DNA from: Setophaga petechia
Taxonomy: Eukaryota > Chordata > Aves > Passeriformes > Parulidae
Length of the DNA stretch: 64,000 bases
Assembly: GCA_024362935.1 (NCBI GenBank)
Contig: JANCRA010000025.1
Span: forward strand, 8,706,936-8,770,935
Direction of reading: 5' to 3'
Below, piece after piece: positions 48,731 to 61,978 of the stretch. Position numbers and translations under genes: made by a program. Positions within the stretch are counted from its first letter, which is position 1. Every line of letters begins with the position of its first letter. The notes beneath the pieces are model-generated. The model did no database searches, had not been told where the DNA came from, and worked only from the letters and a program-made list of their open reading frames with translations.

Positions 48731-51700
48731 TGCATTAGCTTAATGTGATTATATATACACTTTCTAGGAAGCTGGCTCCAACAAATGGTGGTGGCAGCTC
48801 CTCAATCAACCGTGTTACCTGAAAAGTAAAGATCTGCTTGCATAAAGAAAACAGAAGGTTTAAGGAAATTATAAACCTTCGTGGTGCTAGGAGCCACTGA
48901 ATAACCTTACTCTTTGAAAATGCTCCTTCAAAAATCAAAGAAAAAATGTCTTTATTTGGGTTTGGTGGGGTTTTTTTGTTTTTTTTTTTTTTTTTTTTTC
49001 TTTTGCATTGGACAAAGGAATAGAAGAAAGTAAAAGAAAGGAGAAAAGAAAGAAAAGGAGAAGAAGTTTGAGCTATATGAAATATAGGAAGCCTAAAGTT
49101 TATAATTTGTAATTTATTTGAAAGACAAAAATCCCTAAATGAAATACAGTTTAAATGTACCACGTATTAAATATTGTTGAAGAATGTCAGTGAAGGAAGA
49201 AAAAAGGAGAGGAATTAAAAAAGAATAAAACTTATTGCAAAGCCTTCTGTTGAAGTAGCAAGAGGCATATGATGAGTTCATAAAGGAAAAATATACTATA
49301 TCTATATTAATAAACTTAGAGGGAAAATATTACTGGAGTAAGGATTTTAATAATTGTATCAATATCACTTTCATTTTTGAGAAAGGGTTTTTTTAAATGG
49401 ACCTCCTTATGGTATATACTTATGTACTGATTAAAATAACTTACTGAGTCTTGGCCCAAGACTTGGATGGCATTTCATCCTGGTAATTCTGTTACTGCAC
49501 TGGAACTTAGAATAAGTAAGTTTAAAGAACCAGTCTGCTTCCTTTTAGAAAGGAAATAGAAATGCAGAAGGACTAAAAGAGAAATAATTCAAACCAGAGA
49601 ATTTCTTTATTTAGTGCCCAGGAAAGTTCCAGTCTGTCTCAGAATAGAATGGTTAGAAGATTGACTTTATCCTCAAAATTATTCAGAAGTATTCAGAGCT
49701 GGACTTGCTGGACTCTGGCATTCTACAGGGTGTAAAAACACAAGCTGTAAACTTGGAAAGTTTAAAAAGGAGGACCTGGATGTCAGTGGTTACCTCTGAG
49801 GGCAGTAGAAGTGTCCATATTTGAATGTGAGATCTAAGTTTGTAAAGTGGTGGTGAAATTCCTTGACTCACTGGAGGCCTTGGATGCAGTTAGCATGCTA
49901 CAAGTTCAGCCTTAAATTATCTTGATTTTGGGATTCAAAACAGTATGGATGGTGAGATTGGTAGGGCAAAAATGAGATTAAGTATAGGGAGACATGTTTT
50001 AATATTAACTGGTGCAGTGGTTCAGGCATGGCAGAGAATATGTAATATTTGAATGAAGTTAAAAAGATGGGTAAAAAAAGGTAAATGCTGTTTAAACAAA
50101 ACATGAGCAGCAGGAAATATATTTGATAGTAAGATTTATTTGCATAAAAGGCTATTTGAAGTATTTTGTTTGAAGTCAATTGCTTATTTATTGATTGCTA
50201 AACAACAGAATATGCTTAAAGCAGTACAGGGTTGTTTTCAGCATGTTAAATTACCAAGAAATTTACTGACTGATTTGGCTCTAGGAGTTATGTGTACAAA
50301 AAAATATTTGAAGCTGGGAAGTACCAACAATGATAACAATATCCAGATGAAGATCTGCAGGAAAGGCAATGATATAAAGCATTATTTGGAAAGTAAGGGT
50401 TTGAAGAATGTGAAATGAAAAAAACTCTCCCCCTCACACAGTATGAATACCATTTCAGGTGGGGATTCTGCAGGCAAGTAGTTTTAATAAAAACCATATG
50501 AATTCAAACACAGGTAAGACACTGATTCTCTGTAAATTGATTTAGAATAAAAATTATAGATGTGACAGAAACTTAAAAATGTATCTGAAATACTAAAGCC
50601 TAGACAAAAACTGAAAAAAAAATTGGCAGCTTCTCTGTGGAAACAACTGGTTTTCCCTGCTCTATCTGATTTTGAACCCAAAATATCTTCAAGTGATTGT
50701 AGTTATGTTGTGTGCCATGAGAGGCTGAGGGCATGCTTAAAGGTGTACCACTGGGCACCCCAAAAATTCTGGCATTGTGACTTTGCCTCCTTCCCCTGCA
50801 AATTTTAAGCTAATTGAGGGATGTGTAGAATCAGTGGGAGATCTGATTTCATTCCAGGTTTAACCTGATGGCATTCAAACCTTTATCTCTCAGCATGCCC
50901 AAATCAGTAGACTTTATCAGCTTTTTTTGTTGCAAGGGCTGGGAAGACATTTGCCACTTTTCCTATTCCATCAGGTCACCATGTAGCAAGAATAGGTGGT
51001 ATATGGAACAGAAGGAAAAAGCAAACAAAAAAAGTGAAAACATTACTTAGTAGAGAGAGAGTACATGCTGAGAAGCAAGTCCTGGAGAGCTTGGAGCCTG
51101 ATACAAAGACAGTGCATTTTAATTGAAATGGTTGTTTTATTAAAGATTAAGTCCAAGCACTCCCCAAACAAACAAAACCAGCCCAGTGGTAATCTGAAAA
51201 TCCAGCTTTAATCTTTGTTTTATCTCAGTTTGACTAACACTTCTCTTCCTGATCTGTTCAATTTCTTCTCAGTGTTTTGGTTGTCAAAATACAGAGATGA
51301 CAAATGACTTCTTTGCAGAAGGCCGGCAGAGAATCTGTGTACTGCTGAAGCATCGAGCAACATGTGGGGAATGTTAATAACTCTGTCACCCTCTCAGTTG
51401 GGAAAACACTGCTCAGAGGTAACTCCTTTTCACAGAAATGAAACATCGGCTTAAAACCACCCCTAATCCACTTCATATTTTTACTTGTTATAGCTCTTGT
51501 AAACACTTTTTAGATAAAAGTTGTAAGAGCCAGAATTCAGGCAAAAATGTAAGAATAAAGGCTATTTTAAACCAAGTAAAGCTGTATGAAAATATAGGAC
51601 AAAGCTACGCATAGCTTAATGAAGTTGTCCATGTATATTAAAAAAACCTCAGGCTAGTTCTCCCTAGTATTCAGTATAAACTTTGCACTAATACCATAAG

Positions 51701-52619
51701 AATGTCTTCCATAACAATATTAATTGCTGCTGTTGATAGTCCTAATTTTTGCTAAGCTTCCACAAGTCCTACTGTCCTTCATATAGCAATAGTTTTCTAG
51801 ACTGATTCTTTTTCTTTAGTTATGATCCAAAACCTATTTCAAGTTAAGGCAATAAATAAGATGATTTCCAAGTAAGTCAATGTCCAGGTTTGGTTAATAT
51901 GCAGCAGCTCTTAGATCAAAATTCCTATAAATTAAATTCTCTGTGTCTGAGGAAGCACACAACTGAAGAAAGAGGCTGAACACAGAAGTTTTTATTTTTT
52001 TTGAACTGTTAGTAATTTCTTTTACATTTCTTCAATCTGTGTTCTTATTTTGCTTGTGTTAGCATAGCCTATCATCCAGTTGTATTTATCAACAAGCTGT
52101 TCATGTAAGATTAAAAACCTGTGGTAATGCAATACATATGATTAACAACTTTAAAAACCTGTGATTAAGCTTAAAAATAATGGATTTTTACACTCTTCCT
52201 TGGCTACATTGCCAAACTCTCCATTTGTGATCTCTGTTGATTGAATCTTGTCATGAGAATGCAAAAATGAAAATGCGTTGAATATTGCTGAGTAATTATT
52301 TTTAAATCAATATCTCCCTAAATTGCTCAAGTATTAGGATAAAACAGTGCAGGTTTAAGCATTATTGCCTGGAAATGTTTAAATACAGAGAATTTTTTAT
52401 GAAGGATATCGCTTCAGGGATTGTGCCCTTAGACATTGTAGATTTGGAATCTGGAATGGCAGCAACATGAAAACACAAGGAATTGGAGTAAAGATAAAGT
52501 GGGGAAAACAATCCAGGAAACTGTTTTTCCCTTTAGCCTAAATCAATATCTAGGGAAAAATGCTAGAACAAGGCAACATGCAGTGAAACTCCTACCCTCC
52601 ACTGATTCACAGTTTTGGG
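48731..52619. other. Intergenic DNA with a T-run and purine tract, otherwise unassigned
   Basis: Beyond the homopolymer and purine tract at 48.97-49.07 kb nothing is recognised. The 142-codon - strand frame at 48735-49163 is produced by these low-complexity tracts (lysine and phenylalanine runs) and is not a gene. Confidence 0.5.
48971..49069. repeat. Poly-T tract followed by purine-rich tract
   Basis: There are T7, G, then T21 (48979-48999), followed after about 15 bases by a GA/AG-rich stretch of around 50 bases (49019-49069). Confidence 0.9.
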
Positions 52620-52880
52620 ACTTCCCAGACTAGAGGCATTTTTTGTCAGTTTTTGCCATGGTAAGGCTGTCCTCAAGACTTCCAGCACCAGAGTTCACTG
52701 GCAGAGAGGAGCATTTCCCAGAACTAAAGTAGATGGAATTATGAAACACTTCAGCCAAATGGAGATACACAAGTGTTTGGGACCTCATGGGATACATAGG
52801 AGGGTGGTAAGGGAGTTGCACTGTGGTGTTGTGAAGCTGTTCTCAATCATATTGAAAAGATTAAGGAAAGTGTGAGAATT
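52620..52880 (+). mobile_element. CR1 LINE fragment, ORF2 start of reverse transcriptase
   Basis: Translation contains MEIHKCLGPHGIHRRVVREL followed by VVKLFSIIL. This matches the CR1 ORF2 pattern HKSMGPDGIHPRVLREL...KPLSIIF at the amino side of the reverse transcriptase. The frame decays after about 52875. The copy is inactive. Confidence 0.8.
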
Positions 52881-55519
52881 TAGTGGCTGAAAAAGGCGAA
52901 TTGTGCACCCATCTGAGAGGGCCATGAGCTGTGGATGTACACATTGAAGTACAAGTTGACAACTGGGAATGATCATCATCATGCCTGATCAGTCTGATTG
53001 CCTTAATATCACCTATAAACTGAGTTCTTACTGTGTACCCCTTCTTCTGCTCATTCAGGGAAAGGTTGAACACTGAGGGTGCTGGAACAGATTGCATCAA
53101 GGTTTCACATATGGTGCTACTCTGCTAGCAAGTGGGCATTCCTGCTGATGCCCTTCTTCTACTTTTTAATCAGCAGTATGCAGGTATGAAGAACTTGCCT
53201 TTCTTCCCACGGCAGTTTAGCGTTTAAGAACTTTGGTTGAGGGACCTAATTTACACACATTTAGAAAATACCAGATCACCATGTTTTTCCTTGATGAGGT
53301 TCTTATCCTTTTTTGCAAAAAAGAACTCCCAATAGCTTTCTGAAGGTTACCTCACAACAATCTTCCTTTTCCGAGACCATATTTTTCATACAGTATTTAT
53401 TCACCTACCCACAGATTCTCTTCTTGAGAACAGAAGTGATAGAGATACAAGCCAGATACTGGCTACCACTTAGTTCTGTTGTAGTGAGGAGCTTTTGAGA
53501 GACCTCTGTAAAGCAGAGTTCAGTCATGTTCCTCTGTGAATGAACACAGTCAGCTCCTGGTCATTGAATTCTATCAATTTTATCTATAGGTTCCATAATT
53601 TCATCTGCTGACACTTCCTTTCATCGAGGCTCTTGAGCCACTTTCCATGCCAGCTCTATTTTAGGATGAATGGAGCCTGATCACCCTGCTAAGGTATGTC
53701 CTGATTTTGGTATATTCTGAGAAAATTGAAATGTATATGCCAGGGAAGAGAAAGGAAGAATGCAAATTGCTGCAAAATCTGCACAGATGATGAATTTTCA
53801 ACACATTTTTTATTAACCATAATCCTTTATTAGACCTCACAGAGGTGTAAACTATACATACAAATACATTAGAAAGATACCCTCTTAACAGTAATGCTTC
53901 ACATTTTGGACCTGATACCAAGAGGGTTGCAAACATTTCAGTACATTCTACAAACCAAAGGGTGCATTAGCCTTTATGTATACAGAGTGACAAAGCCCTT
54001 TACTGAAATCAAAGTAGATAAAAGTGAAAATCAGTCAACTACCTCTTCCAACCTTTACCTACCATAAATGCATATAAAAGCCTTTAAAAGCATGAATACA
54101 CTATTATTTATGGAGCAAAGTTTACTGTTCTAGACAGCTCATAGAGAGAGGGGAAGAGAATGGTCAAGATGGCATTACATGAACTGCAAACTAGCAAAAC
54201 TTCTTGAATTTTTTTATATTTGTACATATCAAGAGCTCCATTTTTTTGATTTATTGGTTGTTACTAAAAAAGCTTATAAGTGCTAGATGGGGAGAATAGC
54301 GCAACAAAGACATTGTTGAGGTATTTGGGGGATTCTGCAACACAATGATGTTACATACACAGTATGAAATATTATTTGTCATCAAGTAGTGACATTGTAT
54401 TATGAGTAAGCACGAGAAAATAAAAAAGAAAGAATAAATCCAGTTAGAACTTTAATAGATATTTAAATGGTTTCTAGTAAATGAACACTTAACACTTGTC
54501 ACTGTTTGGTTATAATGACTTGAAATGTTAATAGTAGGATTATTCAGTAGTGAAATCAGAAATTCATGTATCCACATTCATGCTTTGCATCATGGAAACC
54601 CCAGTTTTTGTCAGGATACCAATTGAGGTCCAACACTGAAGAAAGAGAGGACAGTTACTCCTCATGGAAAGACTGTCCTGAAAAGCAAGTGCTGCTAATC
54701 TCTTTGTTTAACATTCTGGGTGACTTTGCAGTAATTTGGGAGAAAAGAAAGCTGATACACGATTTGATTATCAGCAGCAGGTGGTGCTGCTTCTACTACT
54801 TTCATTTTGTTTCCTGACATCCTTGGTCTTCATAAACATGTTTAATATTCAACCTTAAGACTCCAAGGATTAAGAAACTGTGAAACAGAACTATCACATT
54901 CTGACAAAAGCAATGAGAGGTGTCAGACTACAGGTGAAGCTGCTCAGAATATAATGAAGTACCAATCTGCTTTCAGTGGAGTCTTTTGTGACTCATGTCT
55001 GATGAGACTTAGTTTAATCAGGCAACTATTATCTTTATACACTTCTGAGAATAATTTTTTTCAACTTGCTCAGGATTTCTATAGAATTCTGTTGGACTAA
55101 TTCCTTAGAAATTGTAATAAATGAAAAGATATGAGTGTATCACACTGTATCATGTGCTCTCACTTGTATGTGCTGTATTATATTCAAACTTGTCTCTAAG
55201 TGGAAATATTGGAGAGAACCATAATTCTTATGCAGTATTTATATCAATTGCATTTTAAATTCTAGTGTAAAAAAAAAGGATAGAATTCATTGCTGTGCAC
55301 AAAATAAGAACATTTTATCTCTTAATTGATAACACTTTAGTCTGTTTGTTTTGGATCCTTTGTCTTTGATCATTGTTGAAGTGAGGATTTTTTTCACACC
55401 ATAAATCAGGTTAATGCCAGTAAACCAGGAAGAGTGGAACATTAATTTGATTTTAAAATTTATGAAGTTAAATATTTCACTACAAAATATGAGTTTCATT
55501 TAATCAGTTGTTTATATAG
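52881..55519. other. Intergenic DNA, partly possible repeat remnants
   Basis: At 53965-54035 the - strand reads FIYFDFSKGL, close to CR1 reverse transcriptase motif A (VYLDFSKAFD). This suggests a second, oppositely oriented CR1 scrap, but only some 60 bases support it. The rest is unassigned. A CR1 origin for 52.9-53.7 kb was considered but not shown. Confidence 0.4.
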
Positions 55520-55536
55520 TTATCTGAATAAACCTT

Positions 55537-55542
55537 TTTATT
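55537..55542 (-). terminator. IGF1: Candidate distal IGF1 polyadenylation signal
   Basis: Plus-strand TTTATT is AATAAA on the - strand, 6.49 kb after the IGF1 stop. It was chosen because the resulting UTR length is close to the mammalian long form. Other hexamers exist at several points in the UTR. Confidence 0.4.
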
Positions 55543-56440
55543 TAACATGAGTACATGAAGCATGATCCAATTTGTCAGGATAGAGTCCTTTTTGTTCTGC
55601 AGGTATTTTGCTGCTGCTTTAGAGGAATGAAATTATACTAATGAATGGAAAATACAATAAAATGCAATGCCTTTGATTTAGTTAAAAAATGGTGTGAAAA
55701 ATTATCTCTTAGCTGTATTTGTTTTGTTTCTTAAGAGCTTAAATAAAGTGTGAATATATAGATATTTTAGGTGGGTGTATGTTTAATATTTGTAGGAAAG
55801 AATGTTTAGCAGCAGAAGTATCACATTGGTGCTTTTTATGACTTCTGTGAGCTAAGCTGGCAAAATGAAAAGCTACTGAAGAATACAGAGAAATCAAGAA
55901 TTATTGTGAATAATTTGGGGCATAGGAATTTGCTAAGCCTTTCCCACTTCTGATATAGTTAAGAGTGCTGTAGAGAGGGATGAATTATTCTTAGAAAAAA
56001 CATATAAATGACAAAAATAATAGTAGAGGTGATGACAGAAACTATCATTCTGGTCTAAGTTTATATTACCTCTTATTCTTACTTTGAAGATGCTTACACT
56101 TAAAAAAACCCACACTTAATAGAAGTTTTATGGAAAAAATTAAATAGAAGATGAAATTTTAATATGGTTTTTACAATATGGCCCTCAGAGTTAGTATTTT
56201 ATATCTGTACCCAAACAGATAAATATATTTGCCTGATGACAATGAAGAGATGTCTTATGGTTTAAATATCTGGGCATTTCTTTAGATGTGAAAAACAGAC
56301 AGGACCTAAATTGTGACATCCATATTACACAATGCTCTTCTAAAATTAGACTCCAGTTGGATTACTGAATATAATCCATAAGATCTGAAGAGAAAAAAGC
56401 AAGCATTTCAAATTTTACTTGACAGGAAAAAGAAAAGCTT

Positions 56441-56548
56441 AATATACACGTGCACACACACATGCACATAGACATGCACACACTGTAGCATGGTCTATAT
56501 ATACCCATATATATGTACATGTGTCTGTAAATGTGTATATATACACAG
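56441..56548. repeat. CA- and TA-rich microsatellite in the IGF1 3' UTR
   Basis: Interrupted runs of ca (gcacacacacatgcacat) are followed by tatata-rich sequence up to tgtatatatacaca. Length variation is likely. Confidence 0.85.
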
Positions 56549-56689
56549 CTACACCCTTTATGCAGCTACTGTAAGATTTTAATGGAACCATCAGGGAGGT
56601 CCTTCCTGTTTTGGCCTCTGCCAGAATGGAATCTCTGTACTGCATGACATGTAATCAAATTTCTGGCATTCCCATAACACCCTTTGTGT

Positions 56690-56706
56690 AAAAAAAAAAA
56701 AAAAAA
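56690..56706. repeat. Poly-A run (17 bases)
   Basis: An uninterrupted run of A on the + strand (U-run in the IGF1 transcript). Confidence 0.95.
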
Positions 56707-58073
56707 GTCAAAGAAGATTTCTACATATCAGATACTGTGTGTTTGGGCATTTATAATCCAGTAAAATATTCCAATGCTGTCACAAGCAACATGTTTAGTG
56801 TAGGAAGAGAATGGGTAACAACTTTGTGTTGAAATCCTTCTTTCCTTCTTTCAAGACAAATTGAATCTGGTTGCTTTACTGAATGCCACTTCCACACATG
56901 AATTGGATAATTAGTAATCTCATTAAGAAAAATTCTTTATTTTATGCGGATTGTACCCAAGAGAAAAAAATATCACTCATCTCCTCCTCTTTATCCCTTG
57001 CCCCCAGAATCAAAACAAAGTGAATCAAAGCAAAACAACCCTCCCAAACAAACAGACAAACAATAAAATTATGTTGCAATAGTCTTTTAACTAAGTTTGC
57101 TGGGTGGAGCAGGAGGAAGGAAAAACGTTGGTTTTGATTAGAAACTGGGTGTTTGGAAGACTAATTTCCACTGACCAGTAACCTAAAAAGAGGGACCAGT
57201 ATAAGTAGACCCTCCCAAATAAATTATTACTATTCCTTTTAAGACTAAAAATAAAACATTTTAAATATATTGATTATACCTTCATCAGAACAACATAAGT
57301 ATTCTATTTGGCCTATAGGTTCCAAGAATCTCTTTTTGGGCTTAACTTAGGATAATTTCAAAACAGAAAAATGAAATGTGAAATTTTGCACATAAGGTTG
57401 TTCATAGTGACCACATAAAGCAAAAAAAGAAAAATAATTCACAGACTGTTAGCCATATATTTCAACTTTTTCTCACAATTTGGAACTGATGAGAATTAAA
57501 AACCCAAACAATTTCCTGTTAGGAATAATTTTTTTCATTTCTTGTTAAATTCAGATGTGCTTGTATCTTTTGTGGGTTTTAAGAACATTAAATTTTAAAT
57601 TATATGTCATGAGTAAGAAAGTAATCAGGTAAAACTGAAAATGTGTGCACAGTGAAAATCTCAATCATATCATGCCACTGACCAAGCCAAATTCTATACT
57701 GATTTCAGACTAGAGTATGGCTTAAAAATCTCTGGTATGATGTAGGACTTGCACAATCTGAAAAGCTTTCAGTCACATCAAGGCTTTCAGTTCCCTGACT
57801 TCTAACACTTTTCTTCATCTGACTTTCTGACTTGGAATAAGGATTCAGAATTTCATTTAAAGTCTATGAATTTTTGTGGCATTTTGACTCTTATTCCTGA
57901 CCCACCTGCATCGATGTAAGATTACTTTGCTGTTTTTTGAGTGACAAAAAGTTGAAAAGTTATGGCTAGTTTTATTTCTATTTTAATAACCATACCTATG
58001 TAATTTTCATACATTAAAAAAATATTTATGCTTTCTTTTATATTTTAGTCAAGTACTTTCTTAAACAAAACAA

Positions 58074-58081
58074 TAGCACCA
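58074..58081 (-). promoter_or_regulatory. IGF1: miR-29 8-mer seed match in the IGF1 3' UTR
   Basis: The - strand reads TGGTGCTA, complementary to miR-29 positions 2-8 with A opposite position 1. IGF1 is an established miR-29 target in mammals. A second, 7-mer-A1 match (GGTGCTA) is at 61171-61177. Confidence 0.5.
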
Positions 58082-61000
58082 CTTTGGCATTGTTGGCCAA
58101 ATCAGTAACAGGTAAAGCAAATATGCAAATACACTTTTCTGATCTTGTCATATCATGCACTTTCTTGTTGAATGGAGAACAAAGAAGACAAAGGGCTTGG
58201 CCTGAAGTCTTCATAATCAACTTTAACAATTGTTACTGAGAGAACAAGGAGCTCAGAGGCAACTGAGCATGGCTCCTAGTTTTGTGTGGAATTCTCTTCT
58301 GTAAAGAAAGCTTACCACTAATTCACCCTTCAGTCTTACCAAAGGGATCAGCAGGGTAAGCTGCCTTGGGAAAAAGGGGGCTATTTTCATGTATCTACCA
58401 GAACTGGATGCAGTATCCCAGGCTTTGATTTTCTTGTCTCTCTTGGCTGAATGGTGCAAATAAGCTCATACAAGTCCTTCATGGAAGTGTGGGTTTATAA
58501 CTACATTTTGAGCAGAATGAAGAATTTATTGATTTTCCATTTAAACTCTTAATGACTAATTATGTTTACTAGGGAGATGAGGCTTAAATTTTGCTACCTT
58601 GATGAAAGAGAGATACTAACTGAAGTGGGTTTAGATCTGCTGTGCTTTTTGGACTGACTGAAAATAATGAGGCTTAATTCACTTTTTTAATTATGCATTT
58701 CAGGGATAGTCAGTGTAATAATTGGAATTTTAGGTCTATTCTAGAAAGCAGAGATCTGTGATCTCTGTCATGTGACTTACACAATAGGGAAGGATGAGAA
58801 ATGGACTTTTGTTTAGCATTTCAGTGATTTATGAGAATCAATAGCATCTGGTGGGAGCCCTGTTCCTAAATATCTGGAGTGCTTTTAAAAATCCAGCTGA
58901 ACCTTTCAATTTCTCTGATTAGAAGATTTTCAAGGAAGACTGCTTTATACTTTTGGAAGGGAGATGCTTTAGCTCATGCTTCAACTTCTTTAAGTAGTGG
59001 ATTTATTGTGATTATTAAGTGAATGCAGCCCTTTATCTTCCATACTAACTAGTTTACCATGTGCTCCCTGCCATATGACTGAAAATTTCTTATACAAAGT
59101 GCATTCCCCACCCATGCATTTCTCACCTCTGTGGGGCTGGAGCTACTTCCCATTTTGTGATATTTATTCTCTAGTAAAGCAAAGTGTTGCCTTTGAAGTT
59201 TGCAGCTATTCAGTATTTATTTTAGCTGCTTTCAAGTATTGTTCCAATTTGTTTAGACAGTTGTCAAATTGTGATAAATATTGCTGTCTCCGAGTGACAT
59301 TTTCTAATTATGGTTTTTCAACAGGAGAAATACGGTGGCATGAATGTGAGTGTGTGAATCCCAAGATAAGACCAAAAATTTGAATTAATTTGCAGGAATT
59401 AATGCAAAATGATGTATAGTTATTCAGTTAAAAGCACATCAGTAAAAAAATTATCTACAAAGAAACTTGCTGCCACAGATATCTCAAATTGCTTTTTACC
59501 CTCACACCTTTCTTCCCTCTTCCCCTTAGAACTTCAGAAGAGACGGGGGACAGAAAGGGTCATGGGGCTTGAAATTGAAACCTGTATTCTGTCTGTGACA
59601 TCAAAATAATGGCTTGTTCTTAGATTGCATTTCAGAATTCTTACAGCCACTATAGTAAAAGTCCTTCCTTCTCCATCCCCCCTGCCAAAAAAGGCCTGTA
59701 GGAGCTATGACAGGTATCAGAATTGCTAACTCTGTTTATTGAATTGGTGGTAAATAATATAGGTTAGTTTCCCCATCTGTTTCTCTTTACTTTCTTCCTT
59801 TTTCAACATAACTATCTCAGTCGGTGAGAGCTGTGACATATTCTTTTTATTCATTTGCTGTTCTACTTTTACATTGCTATGGCAGCTTATTGTGCATATA
59901 GACATCCATCTCACAGAAAGCAGAGGGTTTAAAGAGTTGTATAGGAATACATTGCACTTGTTAAAAATACAAACCACAAATTTTCTATGGGGATAGAAAA
60001 CGAACTACAATAATTTGTTAGACTTTTATGACCTTTCCTGCTTGTTTCACAAGGGACTATTGAGGAGCTGTACATATGGGGTCTGAAGAGAACTCTCTCT
60101 TGTGTTTAAGTCAATAGTTATCCACTCTCTCTTTTGCTTTTAAAGCCCTTTCTTCTCCAAAAGGGATGCTGCAGTAGAAAGTAAGGCAGATTTGAGCAGC
60201 CTTCAAAAGGAGATACTTCCTTTATAGATCTAATCTGCCACCTCCCTAACTGCTCCCTTCATACTCTGTTTTCCAGGCCCCCTTTGGAGCTGACCAAGAA
60301 ATGCTTCATCCCTTGCCTGAGCCAACCACATGCGGCGTGGAGAGGGGAAAAAGTTGAATGGGACCACACTGGGGTTCTTGGACAGGGTGGAACAGTGCCT
60401 TCCTCCTCTCTCCCTCTTCCTCTGCCTTCCCTTCTCTCACAGCAGGTTTAATGCTCACCTTGGGACACTGTTGGCTGCTTATCCCCCTTCCCTGCTTGGC
60501 CAATCTGCACTGGGCTGATTTACAAAAATGCAGCAGAGGTGTTATTCAAGGAAGAACCTCTGCAGGGCCTATCAGGGTTACATGGCAGGGATTATCTGGG
60601 CATCTCTGACTCCCACAAGAGCCCATGAATGGCACTTGTAAGTGAGGGTGTAAGGATGTTATGGTTAATCTCTCCTCAAGGACTCATTCTACACTAGTAA
60701 ATTGGTGATTAGACTGGGTTTTCTGATTTACAGAGAGATGCAGCCAAACTCAGCCAGGTAAGCCACATCTGATTGTGGGAAGAATTAAAATGGAGAGGGG
60801 CTTGAGTACCCCTTTATGATTGAACAGAATGCTGATACTTCAGGAACATTTAGGCCCTGGTAGACGACTCTTTGAAGTAACTTGTTTTGCAAATTGTTTT
60901 TCAAATTGTCTTCTCTGGGCCTACATATGAGTTTTTGTTCCACCTAATCAGATGTCAAAACACCACCCTTTCAAGTATCTAAGAGGAAACAAGTATTTTC

Positions 61001-61170
61001 TTTTGAAGATGGTAAAGTTATTTTCGTGTTGAAATCTGAAGCCATTTTAGTTGATTTAAGCTGAATGTTTTTGAAAGTAATTTGTTATTTAATCTTTGGC
61101 TTGGTCTTTCCATATTTGCTTTTACCTATTATCATTTTGGCCAGACCCTTTCATGTAACAAACTATAAAA

Positions 61171-61177
61171 TAGCACC
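61171..61177 (-). promoter_or_regulatory. IGF1: miR-29 7-mer-A1 seed match
   Basis: The - strand reads GGTGCTA, matching miR-29 positions 2-7 with A opposite position 1. It is weaker than the site at 58.07 kb. Confidence 0.35.
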
Positions 61178-61538
61178 GTTGTACTATAAAACAGAGATTT
61201 TTTACATACTGTTTGATATATGTGTATTGTTGATATGCTAAATTTTACATACTGCATTATATGGAGGAAGAAAGAAGTTACCTATACTGTTACAAAATAA
61301 TTACCTGGAAGAATCATTACTGGTTCGAGAGCCTACGTATGCTTTAACTGCTTTTAAAAATCTTTTGTCTCACAAATTGCAAAAAAAAATTGCATGTTTG
61401 CAAGAGAAGGAAGAATAAAACTGTCTTAAAACAAATGCATCTATGACCCATATTTTGTCGAAATGCCAGAGATGGAATTAATGGAGGTTTAAAACTGTAT
61501 ATGTTACCTTACTGCTGCTGTTACTGGGAATGTCAAAC

Positions 61539-61546
61539 TGTGCAAA
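61539..61546 (-). promoter_or_regulatory. IGF1: miR-19 8-mer seed match
   Basis: The - strand reads TTTGCACA, complementary to miR-19 positions 2-8 plus A. It lies about 490 nt after the stop codon. Confidence 0.4.
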
Positions 61547-61685
61547 TATGAAGGGGTAGACAAACAATGTTTTCAGACACTGTAAAACAAACAGCCTGTT
61601 GCTTGTTAAGAAGTGCAAATAAAAAAAACCACCACTTAGACAAGGCTGATGAATGACTCCAGCAGCCAGTGTTCATAGGTTAATT

Positions 61686-61693
61686 TAGTGCAA
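61686..61693 (-). promoter_or_regulatory. IGF1: miR-130/301 8-mer seed match
   Basis: The - strand reads TTGCACTA, a full 8-mer for the AGUGCAA seed. It lies about 340 nt after the stop codon. Confidence 0.4.
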
Positions 61694-61860
61694 TTGGATC
61701 CATCAAAAGCCCAAAAATTTGTAGGCTTTTGAGGGGCACAGGACTTTAAGAGTTTTCGTGCAGGACATTTAAAACAGGTTAACAAACAGCAATATATCAA
61801 CCACAGAATTGTTTTAGCTCTGGTCTGGTTAAAATGTTCTGTTCTCTAAAGACTTAATAT

Positions 61861-61868
61861 TGGAATGT
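61861..61868 (-). promoter_or_regulatory. IGF1: miR-1/206 8-mer seed match
   Basis: The - strand reads ACATTCCA, the full 8-mer for the miR-1/206 seed. It lies about 170 nt after the stop, where both short and long UTR forms might contain it. IGF1 regulation by miR-1/206 is known in muscle. Confidence 0.5.
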
Positions 61869-61968
61869 TTAGTTGCATTGTTCACTGGGAGAATGCCCAT
61901 TGGTTGAAATTGCATCAAGCTTTTTAAAACAAAGGTTTTTTTTAAGTCTTCCAATGTTTAACAAATAA

Positions 61969-61978
61969 TTTATTTACA
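61969..61978 (-). terminator. IGF1: Proximal AATAAA overlapping a Pumilio-type element
   Basis: The - strand reads TGTAAATAAA, about 60 nt after the stop. It contains AATAAA (61969-61974) and TGTAAATA (61971-61978), the Pumilio consensus. It might end a short mRNA form, but no downstream GU-rich element is obvious. Confidence 0.35.

Noticed and set aside
48735..49163. 142-codon - strand frame, the longest in the window
   Set aside because: It runs through a poly-T tract and a purine tract, giving lysine and phenylalanine runs. It is a low-complexity artefact.
58360..58425. Possible reverse CR1 scrap (accagaactggatgcagtat)
   Set aside because: Only about 25 bases resemble CR1 and it lies inside the predicted IGF1 3' UTR. 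Too little to call.
61320..61340. tRNA T-arm-like ggttcgagagcc
   Set aside because: No acceptor stem, D arm or anticodon arm can be placed around it.
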